NCBI RefSeq assembly: GCF_016756395.1
Contig: NZ_AP018365.1
Span: forward strand, 8,063,501-8,127,500
Direction: 5' to 3'
Length of the DNA stretch: 64,000 bases
Source: Streptomyces sp. SN-593
GTDB lineage: Bacteria; Actinomycetota; Actinomycetes; Streptomycetales; Streptomycetaceae
Below the pieces are notes generated by a model. That model made no database searches. It saw nothing but the letters and a program-made list of their open reading frames with translations, and was not told where the DNA came from. Shown here one piece after another: positions 37,687 through 46,583 of this stretch. Position numbers and translations under genes: made by a program. Position 1 is the first letter of the stretch; every line of letters begins with the position of its first letter.

Positions 37687-38346
37687 TCAGGCTCCGTCCT
37701 CGGGGAAGTTGCGGGCCGCGAAGGAGCTGATGTGACTGCGCATCAGGTCGCGCACCAGCTCGGAGTTCCCGTCCTCGGCGGCCCGCAGGATCGCCCGGTG
37801 CTCGGCCGCCTCCTGCTGCCAGGAGGGCTGCCTCGACCAGGCCGCGCTGGACAGCAGCGCGGTCTGGTCGCGGAGTTCGTCCAGCGACCGGACCAGCAGG
37901 GGGTTGCCGCAGCCGGAGTACAGCGCCCGGTGGAAGGCCCGGTTCGCCAGCGAGCGCTCCGCCGTGTCGGCCGCGCGGTCCGCCCGCTCCAGCGCCTCCT
38001 CGGCGTGCTGCCCGATCCGCCCCGCCGCGGCGCTGCGGGCCGCGGCGGCGGGTTCGAGCAGTAGCCGCATGTCGTACACGCAGCGCGCGTGCGCCTGGTC
38101 GACCTCCCGCACGGCGGCGCCCTTGTACGGGCTCATGATCACGAGTCCGGAGCCGGCCAGCGTCTTCAGCGCCTCCCGTACGGGGGTCTTGGAGACCTCC
38201 AACTGCTCGGCGAGTTCGGCCTCGACCAGTGCCTGACCCGGCTTCAGCTCACCCGTCAGGATGCGGTGCTTGATGGACTCCAGCACCGCCTCCGTACGGG
38301 ACGGCAGGGGGCGGGACGGGTTGCGGTGGGCGAGCGTGTCGGACAC
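37687..38346 (-). CDS. GntR/FadR-type regulator
   Basis: Transcription factor of 219 residues: N-terminal winged helix (LESIKHRILTGELKPGQALVEAELAEQLEVSKTPVREALKTL) and a C-terminal helical FCD ligand domain whose DxxxH and later His residues (HRALYSGCGN, EHRAIL) could bind metal and an acid ligand. First gene of the operon, probably a repressor released by a sugar acid or its keto-deoxy product. GTG 38346 follows GGAGCAGGAAG. Confidence 0.92.
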   Translation of the reverse strand: MSDTLAHRNPSRPLPSRTEAVLESIKHRILTGELKPGQALVEAELAEQLEVSKTPVREALKTLAGSGLVIMSPYKGAAVREVDQAHARCVYDMRLLLEPAAAARSAAAGRIGQHAEEALERADRAADTAERSLANRAFHRALYSGCGNPLLVRSLDELRDQTALLSSAAWSRQPSWQQEAAEHRAILRAAEDGNSELVRDLMRSHISSFAARNFPEDGA

Positions 38347-38689
38347 GTCTTCCTGCTCCCGGGGTCGCAGCCGGCGAGGCCCTGTCGTCGCGGCCTCTCA
38401 TATACGATGTGCGCCGACGTTAGAGTCTGGGATATGGGCGGTCAAGAGGGTGCGCGGCAACCCGTGCGGCCTCTCCCGGCAGGCGAATCCGGCGGTTTCG
38501 GCACCTTCCGGCATCTACCGCGCCCCGGTGGGCGGCGGCCGGGTGCGGGGCGGGGCCGCCCCCGCTGATATCTGATCCGCGGTCCCGGGGCGGTCCCATG
38601 GCGGTCTCGCGGCGCCCCCGTGACGGCGCCGTGGCGGCGGTTTTCGGCCACCCTGGCCCGGGGTGGCGGCTCCGCCCGAGTGCCGCGGG
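38347..38689. promoter_or_regulatory. Promoter gap of the sugar-acid operon
   Basis: No gene is seen. An AT-rich island at 38398-38445 (tcatatacgatgtgcg, gttagagtctgggatatg) stands out from the GC-rich surroundings and probably holds the promoter and GntR operator for the leftward operon. I cannot fix the -10/-35 boxes. The rest, toward the TetR gene end, shows nothing recognisable. Confidence 0.4.
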
Positions 38690-39289
38690 TCAGGGCGCGT
38701 CGCCCACGAGGGCGAGCGCGCGCGCCTCGGGGACGCCCAGCATCAGCAGGGTCGTGATCGTCGCCGCTCGCGCGTCGAGGGTCTTCCGCGACACGGCGCC
38801 GTCCGCGATGGCGAACACCACGCCGTAGGCGGTCTGGCTGAGGACGTCCGGCGGCAGATGCCGTGCGAACACGCCGCTGTCCTGGCCCCGCCGCACGAGG
38901 TCGGCGAGGAGTTCGTCGACCGGCCCGAGCAGGCGGTGGATCTCCTCGCCGTACTCCCCGCGGCGCAGTGCCAGCAGCACCCGGTACCGGTGCGCCACCG
39001 GCCAGACGCGGGCGACGAACTCGACCCACCCCGCGTCCGCGCCCGCGTCGGAGGCGCTGATCCCGGTGAGCACGGCGGTCATCTCGGTGACGGCCCGTTC
39101 CGCGAGCGTCCGGACCAGGTCGAGGCGCGAGGGGAAGTGCCCGTAGACGGTGCGGCGGACCACCCCGGCGGCGGAGGCGATGTCGCCCATTCCGGCGTCG
39201 GGGTCGTCTCCCAGCACGTCGAGGGCGACGCCGAGGATGCGCTCGCGTGTCTCGTTCGTGGAACGCACGCGGGAGGACTCTGTAGCCAT
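38690..39289 (-). CDS. TetR-family regulator of the epoxide hydrolase
   Basis: Regulator of 199 residues with an N-terminal TetR helix-turn-helix (RERILGVALDVLG, MGDIASAAGVVRRTVYGHFPSR) and a helical ligand domain. It is divergent from the epoxide hydrolase gene, and the 102-nt gap holds two perfect TTGCACA-N4-TGTGCAA palindromes. Autoregulation and control of the neighbour are therefore likely. Confidence 0.93.
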   Translation of the reverse strand: MATESSRVRSTNETRERILGVALDVLGDDPDAGMGDIASAAGVVRRTVYGHFPSRLDLVRTLAERAVTEMTAVLTGISASDAGADAGWVEFVARVWPVAHRYRVLLALRRGEYGEEIHRLLGPVDELLADLVRRGQDSGVFARHLPPDVLSQTAYGVVFAIADGAVSRKTLDARAATITTLLMLGVPEARALALVGDAP

Positions 39290-39299
39290 GAGGCCATGG

Positions 39300-39317
39300 T
39301 TGCACAGTGGTGTGCAA
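39300..39317. promoter_or_regulatory. TetR operator 1 (palindrome)
   Basis: Perfect 7-bp inverted repeat TTGCACA gtgg TGTGCAA, starting 11 nt upstream of the TetR start codon. It is the same core as operator 2, with centres 27 nt apart. Confidence 0.8.
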
Positions 39318-39324
39318 TGACGTA

Positions 39325-39346
39325 CGTTGCACAGCAGTGTGCAACG
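39325..39346. promoter_or_regulatory. TetR operator 2 (extended palindrome)
   Basis: Perfect 9-bp inverted repeat CGTTGCACA gcag TGTGCAACG between the divergent TetR and epoxide hydrolase genes. Probably the stronger site, because two more base pairs match than in operator 1. Confidence 0.85.
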
Positions 39347-39391
39347 AACGGTTGTGCCGTGCCGCCAAGCCCAGGAGAAGAGGAGAAGGCC

Positions 39392-40552
39392 ATGAGCGCA
39401 CCGACGCCGACCTCAGCCCTCGTCCGCCCGTTCACCGTCTCGATCCCGGACGCGGAGATCGACGACCTGAAGCAGCGACTGGCCAGGACCCGGTGGCCGG
39501 ATCCGGAGACGGTGGGCGACTGGTCGCAGGGCGTCCGCGTGGAGAACGCCCGGTCCCTGGTCGAGTACTGGGAGCGCGATTACGACTGGCGGCGCTTCGA
39601 GTCCGACCTCCGCCGCTTCCCCCAGTTCCTGACCGAGGTGGACGGGCTGGACATCCACTTCCTCCACGTCAGGTCCGAGAACCCCGGCGCGATGCCGCTG
39701 ATCCTCACGCACGGGTGGCCGGGCTCGATCGTCGAGTTCCTGAAGCTGATCGGACCGCTGACCGACCCGGTCCGCCACGGCGGGGACGCGGCCGACTCGT
39801 TCGACGTCGTCGTTCCCTCGCTCCCCGGATTCGGGTTCTCCCAGAAGCCCGCGCGGACCGGGTGGACCGTGGAGCGCGTCGCCGGCGCGTGGGCGGAGCT
39901 GATGAAGCGCCTCGGCTACACGCGGTGGGCCGCGCAGGGCGGCGACTGGGGCGCCGTGGTCACCACCGTCCTGGGCGCCATGCGTCCTGAGGGGCTTCTC
40001 GGCATCCACCTGAACACCCAGTACGCCTTTCCCGCCCGGGTGCCCGAGACCCTGTCGCCCGAGGAGCGCCACGCCGTGGACACCCTCGCCCTCTACATGG
40101 GCGATCTCGGGGGGTCGAACCACCTCCAGGGCACGAAGCCGGAGACCGTCGGATTCGCCCTGGCGGACTCTCCCGCGGGCCAGGCGGCCTGGATCTACGA
40201 GAAGTTCCAGTCCAAGACCGACAACCAGGGGCTCGCCGAGGACGCCCTCAGCAGGGACGACATGCTCGATGCGATATCGCTCCACTGGTTCACCAACAGC
40301 GCGGCGTCGTCCGGCCGCATCTACTGGGAGAACAGGTCGCGCACCTTCGCCGGCCCGAAGCTGACGCTCCCGGTCGCGGTGACCGTCTTCCCGAAGGACG
40401 TCCCACGCCTGCCGCGCAGTTGGATCGAGGACGCCTACAGCGATCTGATCCACTACGGCGAGGCCGACCGGGGCGGGCACTTCGCGGCCCTGGAGCAGCC
40501 CGGGATCCTGGTCGAGGAGATCCGCACCGGCCTGCGCGGCCTCCGCTCCTGA
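39392..40552 (+). CDS. Epoxide hydrolase (EHN-type)
   Basis: Alpha/beta hydrolase of 386 residues with the N-terminal EHN domain (IPDAEIDDLKQRLARTRWPDPE), the oxyanion motif HGWPGS, nucleophile Asp185 in GGDWG and catalytic His in GGHFAALEQP. It hydrolyses epoxides to diols. ATG 39392 follows AGGAGAAGAGGAGAAGG. Its putative regulator is divergent. The natural substrate is unknown; many such enzymes are detoxifying. Confidence 0.92.
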   Translation: MSAPTPTSALVRPFTVSIPDAEIDDLKQRLARTRWPDPETVGDWSQGVRVENARSLVEYWERDYDWRRFESDLRRFPQFLTEVDGLDIHFLHVRSENPGAMPLILTHGWPGSIVEFLKLIGPLTDPVRHGGDAADSFDVVVPSLPGFGFSQKPARTGWTVERVAGAWAELMKRLGYTRWAAQGGDWGAVVTTVLGAMRPEGLLGIHLNTQYAFPARVPETLSPEERHAVDTLALYMGDLGGSNHLQGTKPETVGFALADSPAGQAAWIYEKFQSKTDNQGLAEDALSRDDMLDAISLHWFTNSAASSGRIYWENRSRTFAGPKLTLPVAVTVFPKDVPRLPRSWIEDAYSDLIHYGEADRGGHFAALEQPGILVEEIRTGLRGLRS

Positions 40553-40624
40553 CCCCGCCCCGCCCCTTCGGCTCCCTGCTCTCCTGCTCCGGCGGAACCC
40601 GCCCGGCCGCGCCCCGCCCGGCCG

Positions 40625-40689
40625 CGCCCCGGCCCCCGCCCGCCCTTCGCGTCTGCTCGCGCGACGCCGGGCGGGCGGGGGCCGGGGCG
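40625..40689. terminator. 21-bp hairpin between convergent genes
   Basis: Perfect 21-bp inverted repeat (40625-40645 and 40669-40689), with a further 5-bp inner stem (tcgcg/cgcga) in its 23-nt loop. It lies between the epoxide hydrolase and the convergent lipase and should terminate both directions. Confidence 0.8.
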
Positions 40690-40705
40690 CCCCACGGAAC
40701 GGGGA

Positions 40706-41383
40706 TCAGGTGGCGAGGAAGCTCGCCACCGCGCTCAGGGTGACCGTGTCGGTGAGGTAGCCGATGTGGTTCTGGCAGGCCACGAGGTGGTTGTCCGCAC
40801 CGCTCAGCTCCGTGCTGGTGTACGGCAGGATGATGCCGTCGCACGGCGAGTACCACGTCGCGTACTTGGTGGCGCCGGGCGTCTCGTCCCCGGCGTTGAC
40901 CGTGCTCAGGAAGGCCGACCCGGGGTACATCTCGACGCAGGAGGCGTAGACCAGGCAGGAGCCGGCGTAGGTGGTGCCGTGGTTCGCGCCGGCGATGGAG
41001 GCGAGGTGGCGGACGTACGGCTGGCCGCCCAGTTGCTTGACGTACCAGTCGCTGACCAGGCCGCCCATCGAGTGGTTGACGATGTCCACCTGCTGCGCGC
41101 CGGTTCTGGCCAGCACCTGCTGGACGTAGGCGGCCAGGCTCGCCGCGCTGCTCTTGTTGGACTGCGTCCAGTCGTACTGGAACGCGTAGAGCTCGTCGCT
41201 CGTGTACCCCCTGGCGGCGAAGGTGGCCTCGGCGGTCGTCCAGTTGCTCGCGCTGCCGCTGAAGCCGTGCACGAAGACCACCGGAGTGTGCGCGGTGGCG
41301 GCGCCGGCCGGGGCGGGCTGGGCGAAGACGGCCAGCCCGATCGCGGCGAGCAGCGCCACGAGGACGGCGGAAATCCGTCGCAT
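40706..41383 (-). CDS. Secreted triacylglycerol lipase
   Basis: Small lipase of 225 residues. It has a clean signal peptide (RR, 17-residue hydrophobic core, APAGAA cleavage region), the oxyanion segment VVFVHGFSGS and nucleophile Ser105 in NHSMGG, with probable Asp and His in CDGIILP and NHIGYLTD. Several Cys could form disulfides, fitting secretion. ATG 41383 follows GAGGAG; the upstream open frame is ignored. It resembles Streptomyces extracellular esterase/lipases. Confidence 0.92.
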   Translation of the reverse strand: MRRISAVLVALLAAIGLAVFAQPAPAGAATAHTPVVFVHGFSGSASNWTTAEATFAARGYTSDELYAFQYDWTQSNKSSAASLAAYVQQVLARTGAQQVDIVNHSMGGLVSDWYVKQLGGQPYVRHLASIAGANHGTTYAGSCLVYASCVEMYPGSAFLSTVNAGDETPGATKYATWYSPCDGIILPYTSTELSGADNHLVACQNHIGYLTDTVTLSAVASFLAT

Positions 41384-41584
41384 GAAGACTCCTCTGTCTC
41401 GGATGCCCCCCGAGCTGTCGTCGGGGGACGGTCGGAGTGTCGGCGACCGCGGCCCGGCGCGGACCGGTGGAATCACCGGCCCTCTGCGGCGCCGGACCGC
41501 GCCGGTACGGCCCGGGGCCCGAGCGGCGTCCGGAGTGCGCGCAGCACCCTTCCGTTGCCGCTACCCACGCGTAACACTGACGTG

Positions 41585-44410
41585 ATGGACCCTCAGGAGG
41601 ACTCCTGCGTCACACGGTCGGGTCCGCTGTACGGACGTGACCACGAGCGGGCCGAGATCGCCGGCCTCGTGGCCGAGGCGCGCACCGGGCGGGGAGGCGC
41701 GGTGTCCGTCGTCGCGGATCCCGGCTCCGGCCGCTCGGCGCTGCTGGACGCGGTCGCCGCGGACGCCCCCGACTTCGGGGTGCGGCGGATCGGCGGCGCG
41801 GCCCCGGAGGCCGGTGTCCAGGGGGCCGGCCTGCACCGGCTGCTGGTGCCGCTGGCGGGCGAGGTGGCCGCGCTGCCCGCCGCGCGGCGCGGGGTACTGG
41901 AGGAGGTGCTGGCCGGGGCGGTGCCCGCGGCCGGTGAACTGCCGCTGGGCGCCGCGCTGCTGGGGCTGCTGGCGTCGCTCGCGCGGCGACGGCCCCAGTT
42001 GTGGTGCGTGGACGACGCGCACTGGCTGGACGCGACCTCGGTACGCGCCCTGGGGTTCGTCGCCCGGCGGTTGGCCGAGGTGCCGGCGGCGCTGGTGTTC
42101 GCGGCCGATCCGCAGTCCCGGGCCGGCGTGGCGCTGGACGGCCTCCCCGTGCTGGGCCTGCGGCCGCTGACCGCGGAGGAGGCCGGCCGGCTGGTGGCCG
42201 ACCTGGGGTGCGGGCCGCCCGGCGGCGGAACGGCCGACGAGATCGTCGACCTGGCGGCCGGCAGCCCGTTGGCGCTGGTGGAGCTCGGACGGGCGGCGGG
42301 CGCCCGGCAGCCCGCCGCGCCGTGCCTTCCGGCGCCGGAAGGCCGGCTGCGCACCCGCTGCCGGCGGCGGCTCGCGGGGCTCTCGCCCGCGGCGCGCACG
42401 GTGGTGGCCCTCGCCCTGGCCGGAGCGCCGCTGCCCACCGGCGTGCTGATGGCGGCGGCGGGAGGGGCCGGCCTGGCCCGGGAGACCCTGGCCGCCGCAC
42501 TCGACGAGGCGCACACGGCACGCCTGGTGGCCACCGGGAGCGGCCACGTCAGCGTTCCGGGACGGCTGCTGCGGACCATGCTGTCCGCGGAACTGCCCTG
42601 GGCCGAGCAGGTGTCGGCCCACCGGGCGCTGGCCGCGCTCACCGGACCCGGCGCCTCCCGGCCGCGCCAGGCCCTGCACCGCCTCGCCGCGGCCGGGGGG
42701 ACGTGGCCGGAGCCGGTCGCCGAACTGGAGGCCGCGGCCGGGGCCGTTCGGGCGACCGGCGACCCCGCGGAGGCCGCGGCCATCCTGGAGCAGGGCGCCG
42801 ACTTCACCGTGCAGGGGCCGGTACGGGCCCGCTGGCTGGTCACCGCGGCGGCCGACCGGCTCGCGGCCGGCGATCTGCGCCCGGTGCGCGGGCTGCTCGC
42901 CCGGGCGCCGTCGCACGGCGGTTCCGCGTCGACCCAGGGACTGCGCAGGCTGGTCCAGGGCGAGATCGAACTGCGCGACGGCGTGCCCGCGCTGGCCGGC
43001 CGCCATCTGGTGCGGGCCGTCGACCACTTCGCCGCCGGCCGGGGGGAGACGTTGGCCAGGGCGCTGATGCTCGCGGGCGAAGCGACGTGCCTGGCCGGGG
43101 ACTTCAACGGGTACTTCGCGCTCGCGGACCGGGCGCGGAGGCTGCGGCGGGACGACGACCCGCCGACGCTGCGCCTGGTCTTCGAGCACTTCGCCGGGAT
43201 GTCGGCGACCTTCCGCGCGCACCACGAGGAGGCGAACCGCGCCCTGGGACGCGTGGTGCGGCTCGCCGGAGCGTCCGGCGGGCCCGAACCGGCGATCTGG
43301 GCCAGCCAGGCCGCGTACACCCTCGGTGACGCGCGCCGCGCGTACGAACTGGCCGTCTCGGCGGCGCACGGCGCGGGCGAGCTGGGCGCGCACGCCCTGG
43401 TGCCGGCCGCGCTGGTCTACCAGGCCCTGTCCGCGCTGATGCTCGACCGGCACGCGGCGGCGGAGGCCGCCGCCCTGGAAGGACTGGGGCTGGCGCGGTC
43501 CACGGGACAGCGGAACCTCGCGGTGGACCACCTCTCCCTGCTGGCGCTGCTGGCGGCGCTCCAGGGGGACCGGGCGGCCGTGTCACTCCGGCTGGAGGCA
43601 GCGGCACACGAGGTCGCGGCACGCGAACTGGGCCGGCCCGGCGCCTTCAACTGCTGGGCGTCGGCGTGTCTGGACCTGGTGGAGGACCGACCCGCGGACG
43701 CGCTGGCCCGCTTCCGCCACATGGCCGCGGGCGCGGGCCAGACGAACCTGGCGATCCGGGGGATGGCCGCCCCGCACTTCGTCGAGGCGGCAGTCCGCTG
43801 CGGGCGCCGGGACGAGGCGGCCTCGGCGCTGCGCGGCTTCGAGAGCTGGGCGGCCAGCAGCGCCGCACCGGGCCGACTGGCGCTGGCGCACCGCTGCCAC
43901 GGCCTGCTCGCCGAGAGCGAGACGAGCGCGGAGGAGCACTTCAGGGAGGCGCTGCGGCTGCACCGCGACGACGACGCGGCGCTGGAGATGGCCAAGACCG
44001 AGCTGTTCTACGCCCACCGGCTGCGGCGGGCCCGCAGGCCGCGCGCCGCGCGGGGCCTGCTGAGGGACGCGCTGGCGATCTTCCAGCAGTACGAGGCGCC
44101 GCCGTGGGCGGCGCGGGCCGCGGCCGAGCTGCGCGCGGCCGGCGACCGCGCCGGCCCCGCCGTCCAGCCGGTCGAACGGCAGCTCACCGCGCAGCAGATC
44201 CGCATCTCCGGGCTGGTCGCGCGCGGCGCGACGAACCAGGAGATCGCCGAACTCCTCGTGCTCAGCTCGCGCACGGTGGAGTACCACCTGCGCAACGTCT
44301 ACAGCCGGCTCGGCGTGCGCTCCCGGACGGAGCTGGCCGCGCTCTTCGCCGAACCCGTCCCACGCGCCGGCCCCGCCACCCGCGGCTCGGGACGGGCGGT
44401 TTCCGGCTGA
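41585..44410 (+). CDS. LAL-type LuxR regulator
   Basis: Large ATP-binding regulator of 941 residues: N-terminal LYGRDHE, a Walker A-like DPGSGRSALL in which Lys is replaced by Arg, Walker B LWCVDDAHWLD, a long TPR-like helical middle (about 300-860), and a C-terminal LuxR helix-turn-helix (GATNQEIAELLVLSSRTVEYHLRNVYSRL). The Arg in place of the Walker Lys may weaken ATP hydrolysis. ATG 41585 has no clear ribosome site, so a leaderless or alternative start is possible. The target genes are not evident. Confidence 0.9.
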   Translation: MDPQEDSCVTRSGPLYGRDHERAEIAGLVAEARTGRGGAVSVVADPGSGRSALLDAVAADAPDFGVRRIGGAAPEAGVQGAGLHRLLVPLAGEVAALPAARRGVLEEVLAGAVPAAGELPLGAALLGLLASLARRRPQLWCVDDAHWLDATSVRALGFVARRLAEVPAALVFAADPQSRAGVALDGLPVLGLRPLTAEEAGRLVADLGCGPPGGGTADEIVDLAAGSPLALVELGRAAGARQPAAPCLPAPEGRLRTRCRRRLAGLSPAARTVVALALAGAPLPTGVLMAAAGGAGLARETLAAALDEAHTARLVATGSGHVSVPGRLLRTMLSAELPWAEQVSAHRALAALTGPGASRPRQALHRLAAAGGTWPEPVAELEAAAGAVRATGDPAEAAAILEQGADFTVQGPVRARWLVTAAADRLAAGDLRPVRGLLARAPSHGGSASTQGLRRLVQGEIELRDGVPALAGRHLVRAVDHFAAGRGETLARALMLAGEATCLAGDFNGYFALADRARRLRRDDDPPTLRLVFEHFAGMSATFRAHHEEANRALGRVVRLAGASGGPEPAIWASQAAYTLGDARRAYELAVSAAHGAGELGAHALVPAALVYQALSALMLDRHAAAEAAALEGLGLARSTGQRNLAVDHLSLLALLAALQGDRAAVSLRLEAAAHEVAARELGRPGAFNCWASACLDLVEDRPADALARFRHMAAGAGQTNLAIRGMAAPHFVEAAVRCGRRDEAASALRGFESWAASSAAPGRLALAHRCHGLLAESETSAEEHFREALRLHRDDDAALEMAKTELFYAHRLRRARRPRAARGLLRDALAIFQQYEAPPWAARAAAELRAAGDRAGPAVQPVERQLTAQQIRISGLVARGATNQEIAELLVLSSRTVEYHLRNVYSRLGVRSRTELAALFAEPVPRAGPATRGSGRAVSG

Positions 44411-44569
44411 CGCCCGGGCAGGACGGCGCGGCTTCCGGAGCGGTGCACGTGCACAGGGCCGCGGCACCGACGACCGGTCCCGGCCGCCCCGGTTCCGGCG
44501 GGGGCGCCCCTTCCTGCCGGTGGGCGCGATCCGGGGCGGTGGGCCGCGGCACGACCCGCCGGACGGGCC

Positions 44570-45494
44570 TCAAGCGGACGGGTGCGGGGGGTCGCGCGGG
44601 GTGGGCGGCTGTTCGAGGGCGGCGATGAGGTGGCCGAGGTCGCGGCGGTGGGAGCCGGCGTTCCACACCGCCCAGGTGCGTCGGACGACGGGGTGGTCCG
44701 TCAGCGGGAACCAGGCGACGGTGCCGGGCAGGGGCTGGGACCAGCCCGGGGGCGCGAGGGCGAAGGCGTGGCCGGCGCTGACGGAGGCGAGCTTCACCTC
44801 GGCGATCAGCGGCGGTCCCTCGGGGGCGGGCGGTCCGGGGTCGATGCCGTGGCTGCGCAGGATGGCGGTGAGCTCGTCGTACCAGGCGGGACTGCCCTCG
44901 CGGGGGAAGCCGACCCAGTGCAGTTCGCTCAGCGCGTCCAGGCGGATACCGTCGGGTCCGGTGAGCCCGACGGCGCGTTCCGTGGCGAGCAGGACGCCGA
45001 GGCGCTCCCGCACGACGAGCATCGCGTCGAACTCCCTGCCCGGTGGGCGTTCGCGCAGCAGGCCCAGATCGAGGTCGCCGGTCCGTAGTTCCGCGATCTG
45101 CGCGGCGGTGGACAGGTGCCGTGCCTGGACGCGGGTGGCCGGGTGTTCGGCGGCCAGGTCGAGCAGGGCTCCGGACAGCAGGTCGGCCGGCAGTTCCAGG
45201 GGGATGCCGATGCGCAGGGTGCTGTCGGCGCGGGCGGTGTGCGCGGCCATGACGGCCTGGGCCTGGTCGTAACGGGCCAGGACGGCGCGGGCTTCGGCGA
45301 GCAGGACCCGCCCGGTGTCCGTGGCCCGCACACCGGTGGAGGAACGGACCAGGAGCCGTACCCCGTACTCGCGCTCCAGCGCGCCCACCGTCTGGGACAG
45401 GGAGGGCTGGCTGATGTGCAGCCGCCTGGCGGCTGCACATCAGCCAGCCCTCCTCCACCACCGCCACGAAGGCGCGCATTGCTCGGATCTCCAT
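44570..45494 (-). pseudogene. LysR-family regulator broken in its helix-turn-helix
   Basis: From ATG 45494 the frame reads MEIRAMRAFVAVVEEG, a normal LysR start, then runs into nonsense. In the +1 frame the gene resumes with LHISQPSLSQTVGALEREYG and a complete effector domain ending at 44570. The break coincides with a 53-nt near-perfect palindrome (45401-45453) that replaces the expected SLSRAARR-like residues with 28 nt where 27 are expected. Unless a downstream GTG start gives a regulator without DNA-binding helices, the gene is inactive. An assembly artefact must be excluded. It is divergent from the crotonase operon. Confidence 0.8.
45401..45453. repeat. 26-bp perfect inverted repeat, 1-nt centre
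   Basis: Arms 45401-45426 and 45428-45453 are exact reverse complements around a single t at 45427. The left arm carries the native LysR sequence for HISQPS, and the right arm is its inverted copy. A zero-loop palindrome inside a coding region is typical of replication template switching or of a chimeric read. Confidence 0.9.
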
Positions 45495-45804
45495 GCCCCT
45501 ATCGCACCACGGGTTCCCGACGGCCGGCCGCGGCCCCTGCCCGCCACCCGGAGGGGCGTCACGTTCGGTGACGTCGGTGAGGGGGCCGCCGGGCGGTGGA
45601 AACGGGAGGCGGCCCCGGCGGACCCCGCGGCCGTACGGGCCCTTCCGCGATCCGGATCCGGCGTGCGGCGCGGGGCCATCAGCAATCCTTATCGCGGCCT
45701 TCGGCAACTGCTCTGGCCTGGCACTATGCGGATCGGCGCGGCGGGAGTTGAGTAGAGGGCACCAGGCGGAACGGCCGCCCGGCACCCAGATGAAGGAGCT
45801 CGTC
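45495..45804. promoter_or_regulatory. Divergent lysR/crotonase spacer
   Basis: No gene is seen. Around 45680-45730 the sequence becomes less GC-rich (caatccttatcgcgg, ctggcactatgcgg); the latter could be a -10 region of the crotonase operon and the former part of a LysR box. Boxes are not certain. The strong AAGGAG at 45793 sets the crotonase start. Confidence 0.35.
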
Positions 45805-46572
45805 GTGTCCGAGCAGAACCCGTCCTACTTCACCGCGTTCGAGAACCTCGCGATGAGCCGCACCTCCACCGGTGTCCTCACGCTGCGTTTCCACACCGGC
45901 GGCGGACCCGCCACGTTCACCGGCACCACCCACACGGACTTCCCCCGCGCCCTGTTCGAGATCGGCGAGGACCGGGACAACCGGGTCCTGGTACTGACCG
46001 GCACCGGTGACCGCTTCATGACCGACATCGACGGACCGAGCCTGGGCGACATCACCAAGCCCGCCCAGTGGGACCGCACCGTCGCCGAGGGCCGCCGCGT
46101 GCTCCAGCGCCTCGTCGACCTGGAGATGCCCGTCATCGCCGCCGTCAACGGCCCGGTGTCCGTGCACAGCGAGTACGCCCTGCTCGCCGACATCGTCGTC
46201 GCCGCCGACACCACCGTCTTCTCCGACTTCCCCCACCTGACCTTCGGGATCGTCCCCGGCGACGGCATCCAGATCGCCTGGGAGGAGGCCCTCGGCGTCA
46301 ACCGCGCCCGCCACCTCACCCTCACCCAGGGCTCCTTCACCGCCGAGCAGGCCGAACGCTGGGGCGCCGTCGCGGAGGTGCACCCCCTGGACAAGGTCCT
46401 GCCCCGCGCCCAGGAACTCGCCGAGACGCTGGCCGCCAAGCCCCAACTGCTCACCCGGTACCTCGCGGTCACCCTGCGCCAGCGCATCAGCCGCCGCATG
46501 GCCGAGGGCCTCCAGGTGGGCATGGCCCTGGAAGGGCTCACCGCCGCCGACCTCGCCCACCACAGCAACTGA
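45805..46572 (+). CDS. Enoyl-CoA hydratase/isomerase (crotonase) family protein
   Basis: Crotonase-fold protein of 255 residues (MSRTSTGVLTLRFHTGG, VLVLTGTGDRFMTDIDG, VIAAVNGPVSVHSEYALLADIVVAADTTVFSDFPHLTFGIVPGDG). The oxyanion-hole Gly of NGP is present. The usual hydratase Glu pair is not obvious, so it may catalyse another crotonase reaction such as isomerisation or C-C hydrolysis. GTG 45805 is chosen because AAGGAGC sits 6 nt upstream; ATG 45790 has no site. It probably shares a transcript with the next gene. Confidence 0.87.
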   Translation: MSEQNPSYFTAFENLAMSRTSTGVLTLRFHTGGGPATFTGTTHTDFPRALFEIGEDRDNRVLVLTGTGDRFMTDIDGPSLGDITKPAQWDRTVAEGRRVLQRLVDLEMPVIAAVNGPVSVHSEYALLADIVVAADTTVFSDFPHLTFGIVPGDGIQIAWEEALGVNRARHLTLTQGSFTAEQAERWGAVAEVHPLDKVLPRAQELAETLAAKPQLLTRYLAVTLRQRISRRMAEGLQVGMALEGLTAADLAHHSN

Positions 46573-46583
46573 AGGGCCGGACC

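Noticed and set aside
44443-44454. Perfect palindrome gtgcacgtgcac after the LuxR gene
   Set aside because: Short, lies between convergent gene ends and is not at a promoter; probably chance.
45401-45453. Insertion-sequence end or phage attachment site
   Set aside because: No transposase, target duplication or integrase nearby; the arms are made of the host gene's own sequence.
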